DNA from: JBDLRH01 sp039800165
GTDB taxonomy: Bacteria; Pseudomonadota; Gammaproteobacteria; Burkholderiales; Burkholderiaceae_C
Assembly: GCA_039800165.1 (NCBI GenBank)
Contig: JBDLRH010000037.1
Location: 60,660-124,659 of the forward strand
Reading direction: 5' to 3'
DNA length: 64,000 bases
A model generated the notes under the pieces. That model saw only the letters and a list, made by a program, of their open reading frames with translations, did no database searches and was not told where the DNA came from. This document shows positions 38,067 to 46,703 of the stretch, piece by piece. The first letter of the stretch is position 1, and each line of letters begins with the position of its first letter. The position numbers and the translations under genes are program-made.

Positions 38067-38939
38067 ATGACTGCTGACATTTCCGCCTTGCGCACTCGGC
38101 TGCAGCAGCCCGGCCTGCTGGTCGCCCCCGGCGTGCACGACATGGTGTCGCTGCGGCTGGCCGATACCTTCGGCTTCGAGGCGCTGTACATGACCGGCTT
38201 CGGCACCGTGGCCTCGCATCTGGGCTTGCCCGATGCGGGGCTGGCCACCTACAGCGACATGGTGGGCCGCGTCGAGAAGATGGCGCAGATGGCGCGCGTG
38301 CCGCTGATTGCCGATGGTGACACCGGCTACGGCGGCCTGCTCAACATGCGGCACACCATCCGCGGCTACGAGCGCGCGGGCGCTGCCGCCATCCAGCTGG
38401 AAGACCAGGAGTTCCCCAAAAAGTGCGGCCACACGCCCGGCCGGCGCGTGATCCCGATGGAGGACATGGTGCGCAAGATCCGCGTGGCGGTGGATGCCCG
38501 CGAGTCGAAAGACTTTCTGATCATCGCGCGCACCGATGCGCGCACCGCGCTGGGGCTCGACGAGGCCTTGCGCCGCGCCGAAGCCTACGCCCAAGCCGGG
38601 GCCGACATCCTGTTTGTCGAATCACCCGAATCGGAAGAAGAGATGCGCCGCATCGGCCGCAGCTTTCACTTGCCGCTGGTGGCCAACATGGTGGAGAAGG
38701 GCCGCACGCCGGTGCTGTCGCGCGCCGACCTCGAATCGATAGGCTACAAGCTGGCGATCTTTCCGGTGACGGCGCTGCTGGCGTCGGTGCAGGCGATGGC
38801 TGGCGTGTACCGCACCCTGAAGGACGAGGGTTCGTCAGCCGGCGGCGCCACGCCGCTGTATGACTTTGGTGACCTCACGCGGCTCATGGGCTTTGAGGAC
38901 GTCTGGGCCTTCGAGAAACGCTACGCTGAGACACCGTGA
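38067..38939 (+). CDS. isocitrate lyase/PEP mutase family enzyme
   Basis: A 290-residue protein of the PEPM/ICL superfamily. ADGDTGYGG near residue 76 and the active-site loop KKCGHTPGR near residue 116 are typical of lyases such as methylisocitrate lyase, 2,3-dimethylmalate lyase or oxaloacetate decarboxylase; the Mg-binding Asp residues are in place. It cleaves or decarboxylates an oxo- or hydroxy-dicarboxylate. The binding-protein gene follows after 28 bp, so uptake and cleavage may be linked. Exact substrate is unknown. Confidence 0.9.
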   Translation: MTADISALRTRLQQPGLLVAPGVHDMVSLRLADTFGFEALYMTGFGTVASHLGLPDAGLATYSDMVGRVEKMAQMARVPLIADGDTGYGGLLNMRHTIRGYERAGAAAIQLEDQEFPKKCGHTPGRRVIPMEDMVRKIRVAVDARESKDFLIIARTDARTALGLDEALRRAEAYAQAGADILFVESPESEEEMRRIGRSFHLPLVANMVEKGRTPVLSRADLESIGYKLAIFPVTALLASVQAMAGVYRTLKDEGSSAGGATPLYDFGDLTRLMGFEDVWAFEKRYAETP

Positions 38940-38967
38940 ACATCCAACACCCATAACGGAGACCTGC

Positions 38968-39972
38968 ATGACCTTTCCCCGCTTTGCCCTGATGCGCCGC
39001 CGCACCGCCGTCGCACTGGCCGCCCTGTCAACGCTCGCAGCTATCGCCCTGCCGCAGGCAGCTCAGGCCCAGGCGTATCCGAACAAGCCGATCCGTCTGG
39101 TGGTGCCCTTCACGCCCGGTGGCGTGACCGACACCAGCGGCCGCGTCATCGCCGAGCAGCTGGGCAAGCGGCTGGGCCAGAACGTGGTGGTGGACAACAA
39201 GCCGGGAGCCTCGGGCAACATCGGCACGCAGATGGTGGCCGCGGCCGACCCCGACGGCTACACGCTGCTGCTGGCCTTTGACGGCACCATGGTGATCAAC
39301 CCGCATGTGTTTGCCAAGGTGCCCTTCGACACGGTGAAGGACTTCGCCCCGGTGGGCAAGATCGGGGACGCGGTGTTGATCCTGGTGGCGCATCCGGGCT
39401 TTCCGGGCAAGAAGCTGCAGGACGTGATTGCGATGTCCAAGACGCAGGCCGGCGGCCTGTCGTACGGCACCTCGGGCACCGGTGGCACGCCCCACATCGC
39501 CGGCGAACTGCTGCGCCAGCGCACCGGCGCGAACCTGGTGCATGTGCCCTACAAGGGCGGCGGCCAGGCGATGACCGACGTGATGGGCGGCAGCATTCCG
39601 CTGGTGTACACCGCGGTGGCAGGCGCAGTGCAGCATGTGAAGGCCGGCAAGCTGCATGCGGTGGCCGTGTCCAGCATCCAGCGCGTGGCCTCGCTGCCCG
39701 ATGTGCCGACCTTCATCGAAAGCGGCGTGGCCGACTTCGAAGCCAACTCATGGGTTGGGCTGATGGCGCCTGCGAAGACGCCCAAGGCGGTGATCGACAA
39801 GCTCAACGCCGAGCTCAATGCGGTGCTGGCCGACCCGGCGGTGCGCGAGCGCCTGAGTGGCCTGGGCATCACGCCCACGCCAGGCGCACCCGAGAAGTTC
39901 GCTGCCGAGATCCAGCGCGACCTGCAGCGCTATGGCCAGGTGGTGAAGGCTGCCAACATCAAGGCCGAGTGA
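38968..39972 (+). CDS. Bug/TctC-type tripartite tricarboxylate transporter binding protein
   Basis: A 334-residue periplasmic binding protein. The leader carries RRRTAVALAALSTLAAIAL and ends near AQAQA; the mature part begins YPNKPIRLVVPFTPGG, followed by GASGNIGTQMV, LSYGTSGTGGTP and VHVPYKGGGQA. ACGGAG precedes ATG 38968. It sits between a PEPM-family lyase and a BKACE enzyme, suggesting that it binds a carboxylate handled by them. No permease genes are adjacent. Confidence 0.92.
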   Translation: MTFPRFALMRRRTAVALAALSTLAAIALPQAAQAQAYPNKPIRLVVPFTPGGVTDTSGRVIAEQLGKRLGQNVVVDNKPGASGNIGTQMVAAADPDGYTLLLAFDGTMVINPHVFAKVPFDTVKDFAPVGKIGDAVLILVAHPGFPGKKLQDVIAMSKTQAGGLSYGTSGTGGTPHIAGELLRQRTGANLVHVPYKGGGQAMTDVMGGSIPLVYTAVAGAVQHVKAGKLHAVAVSSIQRVASLPDVPTFIESGVADFEANSWVGLMAPAKTPKAVIDKLNAELNAVLADPAVRERLSGLGITPTPGAPEKFAAEIQRDLQRYGQVVKAANIKAE

Positions 39973-40018
39973 GCCCGGGCCGGGAAAGCTCAGACCAGCC
40001 AGCCCAAGCGGAGCCTGC

Positions 40019-40930
40019 ATGAATGCTTCAGCCAGCAGCGCGGGCAGTGACCGGCGCATGATCATCGAAGCGCGCATCAACGAATATGCGATGCGCGACG
40101 ACAACCGCCATGTGCCGTGGACGCCCGACGAAATTGCAGAGACGGCCGCGCGTTGCCGCGAGGCCGGCGCAAGCATCGTGCACTTCCACGCGCGCCAGCC
40201 CGATGGTGCGCCAGAGCATTCGGTGGCCGCCTACGCCGAGATCATCCGCAAGATCCGCCAGCGCAGCGATGTGCTGGTGCACCCGACGCTGGGCTGGTTT
40301 GCCAACGACCACGACCCCGCAGGCCGCATCGCCTGCGTGACCGCGCTGGCGCAGGACGCGGCCACGCGACCTGACATTGCGCCCATCGACACCGGTTCGG
40401 TGAACCTGGAGTCGTGGGACGCGCAGGCCATGCGCTTTGACCACCCCGAGCGGGTGTACATCAACCGCACCGAGACGCTGCAGCACTACGCGCGCGAGTT
40501 CGTGCGCGTGGGCATCAAGCCGCAGCTGGTGACCTGGGACATCGGCTTCACCCGCCGCGCCTGTGCGTTGATGGATCAGGGCCTGGTGCAGGAGCCGGCG
40601 TACTTTCTCGTCAACATGACCGAGGGCCGCTGCATCACCGGCCACCCCGGCACGCCCGAGGGGCTGCAGGCGCACCTGCAGTTCCTGCCTCGCCACCGGC
40701 GCGTGCTGTGGTCTGCCAACGTGGTCGGTGGCAGCTTGCTCACGCTGGCCGAGATGGCGGCACGCCTGGGCGGACATGTGGCGCCGGGCATCGGCGACCA
40801 CGCCTACGCCGAGCTCGGTGGCCCGCCGAATGAGGAGATCGTTGCCCGCGTGGCACGTATCGCGCGTGAGGCAGGGCGCCACATCGCCACACCCACCGAT
40901 GCGCGCGAGATGCTGGGCCTTGCACCCTGA
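40019..40930 (+). CDS. BKACE-family (beta-keto acid cleavage, DUF849) enzyme
   Basis: A 303-residue TIM-barrel protein of the BKACE family, whose founder cleaves 3-keto-5-aminohexanoate with acetyl-CoA to acetoacetate plus a CoA ester. Zinc ligands are the two His of VHFHAR near residue 46; the family end-motif GDHAYAELGGPPNEEIV is present. The opening IIEARINEYAMRDDNRHVPWTP fits subgroups acting on varied beta-keto acids. It starts 46 bp after the binding-protein gene. Confidence 0.9.
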   Translation: MNASASSAGSDRRMIIEARINEYAMRDDNRHVPWTPDEIAETAARCREAGASIVHFHARQPDGAPEHSVAAYAEIIRKIRQRSDVLVHPTLGWFANDHDPAGRIACVTALAQDAATRPDIAPIDTGSVNLESWDAQAMRFDHPERVYINRTETLQHYAREFVRVGIKPQLVTWDIGFTRRACALMDQGLVQEPAYFLVNMTEGRCITGHPGTPEGLQAHLQFLPRHRRVLWSANVVGGSLLTLAEMAARLGGHVAPGIGDHAYAELGGPPNEEIVARVARIAREAGRHIATPTDAREMLGLAP

Positions 40931-40984
40931 GCAGGCGTCACCGTCCGCACGACAGCGCCAAGGGCTTGCCTCGCCTGGCGCGAG

Positions 40985-42127
40985 TCATGAGGATGCAAGG
41001 CAGTCGCGGCCCAGTCGCGTGATGTCGGGCTGTCCAAGCAGGGCCAGCGTGATGTCGATTTCCGTTCGCAGGATGTCGATGGCACGCAGCACGCCGTGCT
41101 CTCCACCGGCGGCCAAGCCGTAGAGACCGGCGCGGCCGATCAGGCAGGCGCTGGCGCCCAGTGCCATGGCCTTGACCACATCTGCGCCGCGGCGGATGCC
41201 ACCATCAATCAGCACTTCAATCCGCCCCTCGACCGCGTCCACGATGCCCGGGAGCGCCGATACCGCGGAGCGCGCGCCGTCCAGCTGGCGGCCCCCGTGG
41301 TTGGAGACGATCACGGCATGGGCGCCGTGCTGCACGGCAAGTCGCGCGTCGTCCGGATGGAGGATGCCCTTGATCGCTAGTGGCCCGCTCCACAGCCCTC
41401 GCAGCCAGTCAATGTCGCGCCAGCTCACTGTCGGGTCGAACTGGCGCCCCACATGTTGTGCCACGGTGGTCAGGCTGCGGCTGTGCTGCCCGGGCGTGTC
41501 GAGGTTGCCGAAGCCAAGGCGCGGCCCGGTGGCCATGCGCCATAGCCAGCCCAGGCGCTTGGCGTAGTCGAACACGTTGTCCAGCCCCAGGCGCGGCGGT
41601 ACGGTAAAGCCGTTGCGCACGTCGCGCTCACGCGGGCCCTGCAGTGGCAAGTCCACCGTGACACACAAACCGGTGCAGCCGGCAGCGCGTGCGCGCTCGA
41701 CGAGTTCCCGTGCCTTGCCGCGGTCACGCTGAACATAGATCTGGAACCAGAACCCCTGACGTCCGCGGGCGGCAATGTCCTCGATCGACGCGTTGGAGTT
41801 GGTGCTCAGGCAATAGCCGACGCTGGCAGCGGCGGTGGCGCGTGCGGTGGCCACGTCCCCGTGCGGCCAGAGTACCCCCGCCAGGCCGGTCGGCCCGAGG
41901 ATCAGCGGCGATGAAAGCGCTTGCCCCAGTACGGTGACTGCTTGTCGGCGCTCGCCCACGTCGACCAGCACACGCGGGGACAACCAGAGCTTTGTGAAGT
42001 CGCTTCGGTTGGCCGCCAGCGTCTGCTCATCATGGGCACCGCCGTCGATGAATTCGAAGACAGCCCGTGGCAGCTGCCTCTTGGCTTGCTGGCGCAAGTC
42101 TTCGATGTGGATGACAGTCTTGGGCAC
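40985..42127 (-). CDS. FMN-dependent alpha-hydroxy-acid dehydrogenase
   Basis: A 380-residue FMN-dependent enzyme of the LldD/mandelate dehydrogenase family that oxidises an (S)-2-hydroxy acid to the 2-oxo acid. FMN/substrate motifs seen: SSPLILGPTGLAG, WFQIYVQRDRG, LCVTVDLPLQG, and the active-site block IVSNHGGRQLDGA with catalytic His. The start is GTG at 42127; no strong ribosome binding site is seen. A segment between barrel strands includes basic residues (FDYAKRLGWLWRMA) that may contact the membrane. It follows the LysR gene on the same strand across 135 bp. Confidence 0.9.
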   Translation of the reverse strand: MPKTVIHIEDLRQQAKRQLPRAVFEFIDGGAHDEQTLAANRSDFTKLWLSPRVLVDVGERRQAVTVLGQALSSPLILGPTGLAGVLWPHGDVATARATAAASVGYCLSTNSNASIEDIAARGRQGFWFQIYVQRDRGKARELVERARAAGCTGLCVTVDLPLQGPRERDVRNGFTVPPRLGLDNVFDYAKRLGWLWRMATGPRLGFGNLDTPGQHSRSLTTVAQHVGRQFDPTVSWRDIDWLRGLWSGPLAIKGILHPDDARLAVQHGAHAVIVSNHGGRQLDGARSAVSALPGIVDAVEGRIEVLIDGGIRRGADVVKAMALGASACLIGRAGLYGLAAGGEHGVLRAIDILRTEIDITLALLGQPDITRLGRDCLASS

Positions 42128-42262
42128 TCGATCGGCGTCTGCTGCTGTGCGGCCAGTCTAGGCGCTGCCTTCGGCAGCCGCAAAACGAGAAAAAGTCAGC
42201 ACCCTGTGAGGAAAAGTCCATCTGCTTCACCAGCAGCGTGGCTCCTCTGCCGGACGCGGGCT

Positions 42263-43264
42263 TCAGGCAGCCAGGCCGGTGCGCCGAGCCACAGTGCGTG
42301 TTGTGTGCAGCACAAGGGACGGCGCAGGCGGCCGCTCGCTGGGCTCAGGCATCCATTGGCGCAACAGCTCTGCCAGGCGGCGAGCGGCTGGCGACAGCGT
42401 CTGGCCACGGGCCGTGATCAGTGCCATCTTGCGCGACATGACCGGATTGACAATGCGCAGCGCCACGGTTCCCGGGTCAATCACTGGGGGCAGCACCATG
42501 CGCGGCAAGATCGCGGCACCCAGACCAGCCCCCGCCATCGAGATGAGCGTCTGCGCCTGTGAGAACTCGTAGCGACCGCTGAAGCGCAGGCCACGCTCGC
42601 GCAGCGTGGTCTCGAGCATCTCGCGCAATGCATTGGCGTGGCTTAGCAGCAGCAGCGGCAGGGTGGCCAAGGCCGCGAGGGAAATCGAGTCTCCCGACCC
42701 GCCACGCAAGGTCTCCAGGTAGCGCCGCGGCACCAGGGCAATCAGCGGGTCGTCCATCAGGATCTCGAAGCGGAACTCTTGCGTGTCGATGGCCGGACCA
42801 ATGCCGAAGTCGACCTCGCGGCTGCGCACGCTGGCAAACAGCTCTTCCGAAGGCGTCTCTCGCACGCTGACCTCGATCTCGGGACAGTCTTTCTCGAACG
42901 CAGCCAGCACCCTCGCCAGGCGCGTTGCAGCGACGGTGGGCGAGCAGCAAATGGACACGCGACCGCGCCGGGCGTCGGCCGCCTCCTGGAGGGTACGCAG
43001 TCCTTGCTCGACCTCCTGCAGCGCGCGGCGTGCGCATTCAAGCAATTGCGCTCCCTCCTCGGTCAGGCGCACATTGCGGGTGGTACGGTGAAACAGGGCC
43101 ACGCCCAGCTGTTCCTCAAGCTGGCGAATCTGTGCACTGATCGCCGATGTCGATCGGCAGGAAAGCTCTGCCGCGGTGCGAAAACTGCCGTGTTCGCCCA
43201 CAAGAAGAAACGCCTGCAGCAGCTTCAGGTTCACTTGGGTCAGTGTGCGCGACGGGTTTTTCAT
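42263..43264 (-). CDS. LysR-family transcriptional regulator
   Basis: A 333-residue LTTR. The winged helix-turn-helix covers about residues 10-68 (LLQAFLLVGEHGSFRTAAELSC) and the effector domain runs from about residue 97 (GRVSICCSPTVAATRL). It is divergent from the CaiB-type gene, the classic LTTR layout, and so likely controls the catabolic cluster at 43.5-56.6 kb and perhaps the hydroxy-acid dehydrogenase behind it. ATG at 43264 gives a normal N-terminus. Confidence 0.93.
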   Translation of the reverse strand: MKNPSRTLTQVNLKLLQAFLLVGEHGSFRTAAELSCRSTSAISAQIRQLEEQLGVALFHRTTRNVRLTEEGAQLLECARRALQEVEQGLRTLQEAADARRGRVSICCSPTVAATRLARVLAAFEKDCPEIEVSVRETPSEELFASVRSREVDFGIGPAIDTQEFRFEILMDDPLIALVPRRYLETLRGGSGDSISLAALATLPLLLLSHANALREMLETTLRERGLRFSGRYEFSQAQTLISMAGAGLGAAILPRMVLPPVIDPGTVALRIVNPVMSRKMALITARGQTLSPAARRLAELLRQWMPEPSERPPAPSLVLHTTRTVARRTGLAA

Positions 43265-43300
43265 TCGGGGCCTCGGCAAGGCAACGGGCACCGGACGCCG

Positions 43301-43428
43301 GTGCACAGGTTGCATGGATGCTAGGCAGGGTGCTGGGTGAGGCCTGTCGCTTGTGCGTCTGCGCGGCCTGGCTGTGCACCGCAGCTGAACAATCAGGAAG
43401 ATATTCGCGACGCTCGGCTGTTGTGCAC
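43301..43428. promoter_or_regulatory. LysR-CaiB divergent control region with three GTGCAC sites
   Basis: The 195 bp between the divergent LysR and CoA-transferase genes contain GTGCAC at 43301, 43374 and 43423. The last, TTGTGCACTC, lies about 32 bp before the CoA-transferase start. Repeated dyads in a divergent LTTR promoter are candidates for regulator binding; this is inferred only. Confidence 0.35.
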
Positions 43429-43459
43429 TCCTACATTAGGCGCCCAAGGAGACCCGCCC

Positions 43460-44704
43460 ATGCAGCCCGACCCGACCGCTCATCCCCACGCTGGTGCCGG
43501 GCCCGGTGCCGGGGAAGGCGCGGCGCTGCAGGGACTGCGGGTGCTCGACATTGCAACCTTCGTTGCTGCACCGTTTTGCGGCACCATCCTCGCCGACTTC
43601 GGCGCCGAGGTCATCAAGGTCGAGCAACCCGGCACGGGCGATGCCCTGCGCAAGTTCGGGACTGCCACCGAATGCGGCGACAGCCTTGTCTGGCTGTCTG
43701 AGTCACGCAACAAGAAGACCATCACGCTCGACCTGCGCCAGCCTGAAGGAGCGCAGATGCTGCGCGACCTGGTGGCGCAGTCGGACGTATTGCTGGAGAA
43801 CTTTCGGCCGGGTACCCTGGAGAGGTGGGGCCTGGGCTACGAAGCGCTGGCGCAGATCAATCCGCGCCTGGTGATGCTGCGCATCAGCGCCTACGGCCAG
43901 ACCGGGCCAAAGAGCGCAGAGCCTGGCTTTGCGCGCATTGCCCACGCATTCTCGGGACTCGCGTGGCTGGCTGGCGAGCCTGATGGTCCACCGGTGGTGC
44001 CCGGCTCCACCTCCATGGCGGACTACTGCTCGGGCATGTGGGGTGCGATCGGTGTGCTTGCTGCGCTGCGTGAGCGCGACCGCAGTGGCCGGGGCCAGTT
44101 CATCGACCTCGGCCTGTACGAGTCGGTGTTCCGCCTGCTTGACGAGATGGCGCCTGCCTACGCACGCGACGGTACCGTGCGCGAGCGCATGGGTGCTGAC
44201 ACCATCAACGTGGTGCCGCACAGCCATTACCGCACTGCCAGCGGGGAGTGGGTAGCCCTGGCCTGTACCAGCGACAAGATGTTTGCGCGTTTGTGCACGG
44301 TGATGGGCAATAACGCCCTGGCTGACCTCTGGCCCACAAGCGCGGTGCGAGTGGCCCACCGCAGCGAGGTCAACCGTGTGGTGGCCGAATGGGTGGCCCG
44401 CCACGGGCTGCAGGAGGTACTGGCCCTGACCCGCGAAGGCGAGGTGCCTTGCGCGCAGATCTATTCGGTACGCGAAATCTTCAAGGACCCGCAGTACGCC
44501 GCACGGGGAAACCTGCTGCAAGTGCAGGACCCGCGCGTCGGTGACCTGGTGCTGCCAGCGCCAGTCCCGCGCTTGTCGCGCACACCACCCACGCTGCGAC
44601 ACACCGGCCGCGCCCTTGGCGCAGACAACGCCGAGGTGTACGGCGAGCTGCTGGGGCTGGATGCCGGGCAACTGAGCGCGTATGCCGCGCGTGGCGTGGT
44701 CTAA
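43460..44704 (+). CDS. CaiB/BaiF family (class III) CoA-transferase
   Basis: A 414-residue class III CoA-transferase. Family marks are GLRVLDIATFVAAPFCGTIL near residue 25, ADFGAEVIKVEQPGTGD, LLENFRPG and the probable catalytic Asp in STSMADYCSGMWG near residue 192. It moves CoA from a donor such as succinyl-CoA to a carboxylate. AAGGAG precedes ATG 43460. It begins the plus-strand catabolic run controlled from the LysR intergenic region. Confidence 0.92.
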   Translation: MQPDPTAHPHAGAGPGAGEGAALQGLRVLDIATFVAAPFCGTILADFGAEVIKVEQPGTGDALRKFGTATECGDSLVWLSESRNKKTITLDLRQPEGAQMLRDLVAQSDVLLENFRPGTLERWGLGYEALAQINPRLVMLRISAYGQTGPKSAEPGFARIAHAFSGLAWLAGEPDGPPVVPGSTSMADYCSGMWGAIGVLAALRERDRSGRGQFIDLGLYESVFRLLDEMAPAYARDGTVRERMGADTINVVPHSHYRTASGEWVALACTSDKMFARLCTVMGNNALADLWPTSAVRVAHRSEVNRVVAEWVARHGLQEVLALTREGEVPCAQIYSVREIFKDPQYAARGNLLQVQDPRVGDLVLPAPVPRLSRTPPTLRHTGRALGADNAEVYGELLGLDAGQLSAYAARGVV

Positions 44705-44723
44705 CCCAAGGAAACACTGATCC

Positions 44724-45506
44724 ATGACTCCCCATTCGGATCTGGCGTCACTGCTTCGCCTTGACGGGCGCGTTGCCCTCGTCACGGGCGCAGGCCGGGG
44801 CATTGGTGCCGGCATCGCGCGCTTCTTCGGCGCCGCCGGCGCCGAGGTTCACCTGATGTCGCGCACCCTGAGCGACCTTGAGTCGGTGGCCAGCAGCATC
44901 CGCGCTGCGGGGGGTGCCGCGGTGCCCCACGTGTGCGACGCGACAGACAGCGCGGCAGTGCGAAAGCTGCTTGGGGCGATGCCGATCCCCGATGTGGTGG
45001 TGAACAACGCCGGCACCAATCACCCCGAAGCGTTTGTGGATGTGAGCGAAGCCCACCTGGACGAGATGATCCACCTGAACGCGCGGGCGGTTTTCATGGT
45101 GTCCCAGGCGGCGGTGCGGCGCATGTTGCAAGCACCGGACCGACCGGCGCGTGGCGGATCGCTCATCCACATTTCCTCGCAGATGGGCCATGTGGGCTCC
45201 CCCAACCGCACTGTCTACTGCATGACCAAGCACGCGGTGGAGGGGTTGACCAAGGCGCTGGCGCTGGAGCTGGCACCCCAGGGCATCCGCGTGAACAGCG
45301 TCGCGCCAACCTTCGTTGACACGCCTTTGGTGCGCCGGATCGTGAACACGCCAGAAAAGCGTGACTTTGTGCTCTCGCGCATCCCGATGGGACATCTCGC
45401 CAGCATCGACGACATTGCGGCGGCCGTGTTGTACCTGGCATCGCCGGCGGCTGCGATGGTCACCGGTACTTGCCTCAAGGTGGACGGCGGATGGACTGCA
45501 CAGTAG
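44724..45506 (+). CDS. short-chain dehydrogenase/reductase
   Basis: A 260-residue classical SDR with TGAGRGIG at residues 21-28, NNAGTNH, catalytic Ser in IHISSQMG and YCMTK (Tyr-x3-Lys), ending in TCLKVDGGWTAQ. It resembles gluconate 5-dehydrogenase/3-oxoacyl reductase-type enzymes; MSRT after beta-2 favours NADP(H). It starts 19 bp after the CoA-transferase gene. The specific alcohol or ketone is unknown. Confidence 0.9.
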   Translation: MTPHSDLASLLRLDGRVALVTGAGRGIGAGIARFFGAAGAEVHLMSRTLSDLESVASSIRAAGGAAVPHVCDATDSAAVRKLLGAMPIPDVVVNNAGTNHPEAFVDVSEAHLDEMIHLNARAVFMVSQAAVRRMLQAPDRPARGGSLIHISSQMGHVGSPNRTVYCMTKHAVEGLTKALALELAPQGIRVNSVAPTFVDTPLVRRIVNTPEKRDFVLSRIPMGHLASIDDIAAAVLYLASPAAAMVTGTCLKVDGGWTAQ

Positions 45507-45540
45507 ACCCGGTCAACGGATCACACAAGGAACGTACCCG

Positions 45541-46290
45541 ATGCTGATGAAAGACCAGATCGCCATCGTCACTGGCGCCGCTTCGCCCTTGGGGATCGGA
45601 TTTGCCACGGCACAGCGCATGGCCGAGGAAGGTGCACGCGTTGCACTGATTGACCTGGATGCTGCCGCGGCCGAAGCTGCTGCAGCGCGCGTGGGCCCGG
45701 CGCACCGGGGCTATGCCTGTGACGTGCGCGACGAAGGCGCCTGCCGGGCAGTGGCAGCCCGCATCCTGGCTGAATTCGGGAGGGTTGATGTGCTCGTCAA
45801 CAACGCCGGCGTGAGCCAGTCGCATCGCATCATGGACAGCACCCAGGTCGACTACGACATCGTGATGGACTCGAGCGTACGCGGTTGCTACAACATGTCC
45901 CGCGCGGTGGTGCCTGCCTTGCGGGCACAGCGAAGCGGTTCCATCGTCTGCATGGGTTCCGTGGCCGCGCAGCGTGGCGGGGGCATTCTGGGTGGCCCGC
46001 ATTACTCGGCGGCCAAGGGCGCAGTGCAGTCGATGGCCAAGGCCATGGCCAGGGAGCTGGCGCCCGACGGCATCCGCGTCAACGCCATCGCGCCCGGCAT
46101 GGTTGACACGCAACTGCTCATCGGCAAGATCGACGACGCCGGCAAGCAGCGGGTGGCGGAGTCCACGCCACTGGGTCGCCTGGCGCGGCCGCTTGACATT
46201 GCCAACGCCTGCCTGTTCCTTGCAAGCAGCCTCTCGGCGTATGTGACGGGCGTGGTGCTGGACGTCAACGGCGGCTTGCACATCCACTGA
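45541..46290 (+). CDS. short-chain dehydrogenase/reductase
   Basis: A 249-residue SDR. The nucleotide motif is TGAASPLGIG, slightly altered, and LIDLDAA after beta-2 suggests NAD. NNAGVSQ, Ser in VCMGSVAAQ and YSAAK complete the active site; the end VVLDVNGGLHIH is typical. ATG at 45541 is 34 bp after the previous SDR. Two adjacent SDRs imply two alcohol/ketone steps or stereoselective variants in one pathway. Confidence 0.9.
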   Translation: MLMKDQIAIVTGAASPLGIGFATAQRMAEEGARVALIDLDAAAAEAAAARVGPAHRGYACDVRDEGACRAVAARILAEFGRVDVLVNNAGVSQSHRIMDSTQVDYDIVMDSSVRGCYNMSRAVVPALRAQRSGSIVCMGSVAAQRGGGILGGPHYSAAKGAVQSMAKAMARELAPDGIRVNAIAPGMVDTQLLIGKIDDAGKQRVAESTPLGRLARPLDIANACLFLASSLSAYVTGVVLDVNGGLHIH

Positions 46291-46313
46291 TCCTTGCTTG
46301 AACCGGAGACAAC

Positions 46314-46625
46314 ATGGCTGCGCCAAAAGGCTACATCTACGCTGAGCTCGACATCACCGACGAGCGGCACTTTTTTGATGAGTACATGCCACGCGTGCGG
46401 CCGGTGCTCGAGCAGTACGGCGCACGGTTCCTGGTGGCGACTGACCGCCCCGAGGTGATCGAGGGGGGCCGCGTGGTCAGGCGCATCGTCTTCATCGAAT
46501 TTGACAGTCCGGCCGTCGCGCGCGAGTTCTACCACTCGAAGGCTTACCAGGATGTGATCGGCTATCGTTTCGATTCAGCACGGGCACATCTGTATATGCT
46601 CGACGGTGTGGAAGCGGCTGCTTGA
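46314..46625 (+). CDS. DUF1330 family protein
   Basis: A 103-residue dimeric alpha+beta barrel (ferredoxin-like) protein. It has the family pattern KGYIYAELDITD, VLEQYGARFLVATDRPEVIEG and AREFYHSKAYQ. DUF1330 proteins accompany catabolic genes but have no settled function. It sits 23 bp after the SDR and 78 bp before the GMC gene, consistent with one operon. Confidence 0.87.
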   Translation: MAAPKGYIYAELDITDERHFFDEYMPRVRPVLEQYGARFLVATDRPEVIEGGRVVRRIVFIEFDSPAVAREFYHSKAYQDVIGYRFDSARAHLYMLDGVEAAA

Positions 46626-46703
46626 TGCTTGCAGCCGCTGCTGGCCGAGGCAGACGCCCCTCAAGCAGCAGCACATTGCCTTGGGGCACAGGAGACTTGC
46701 AGC

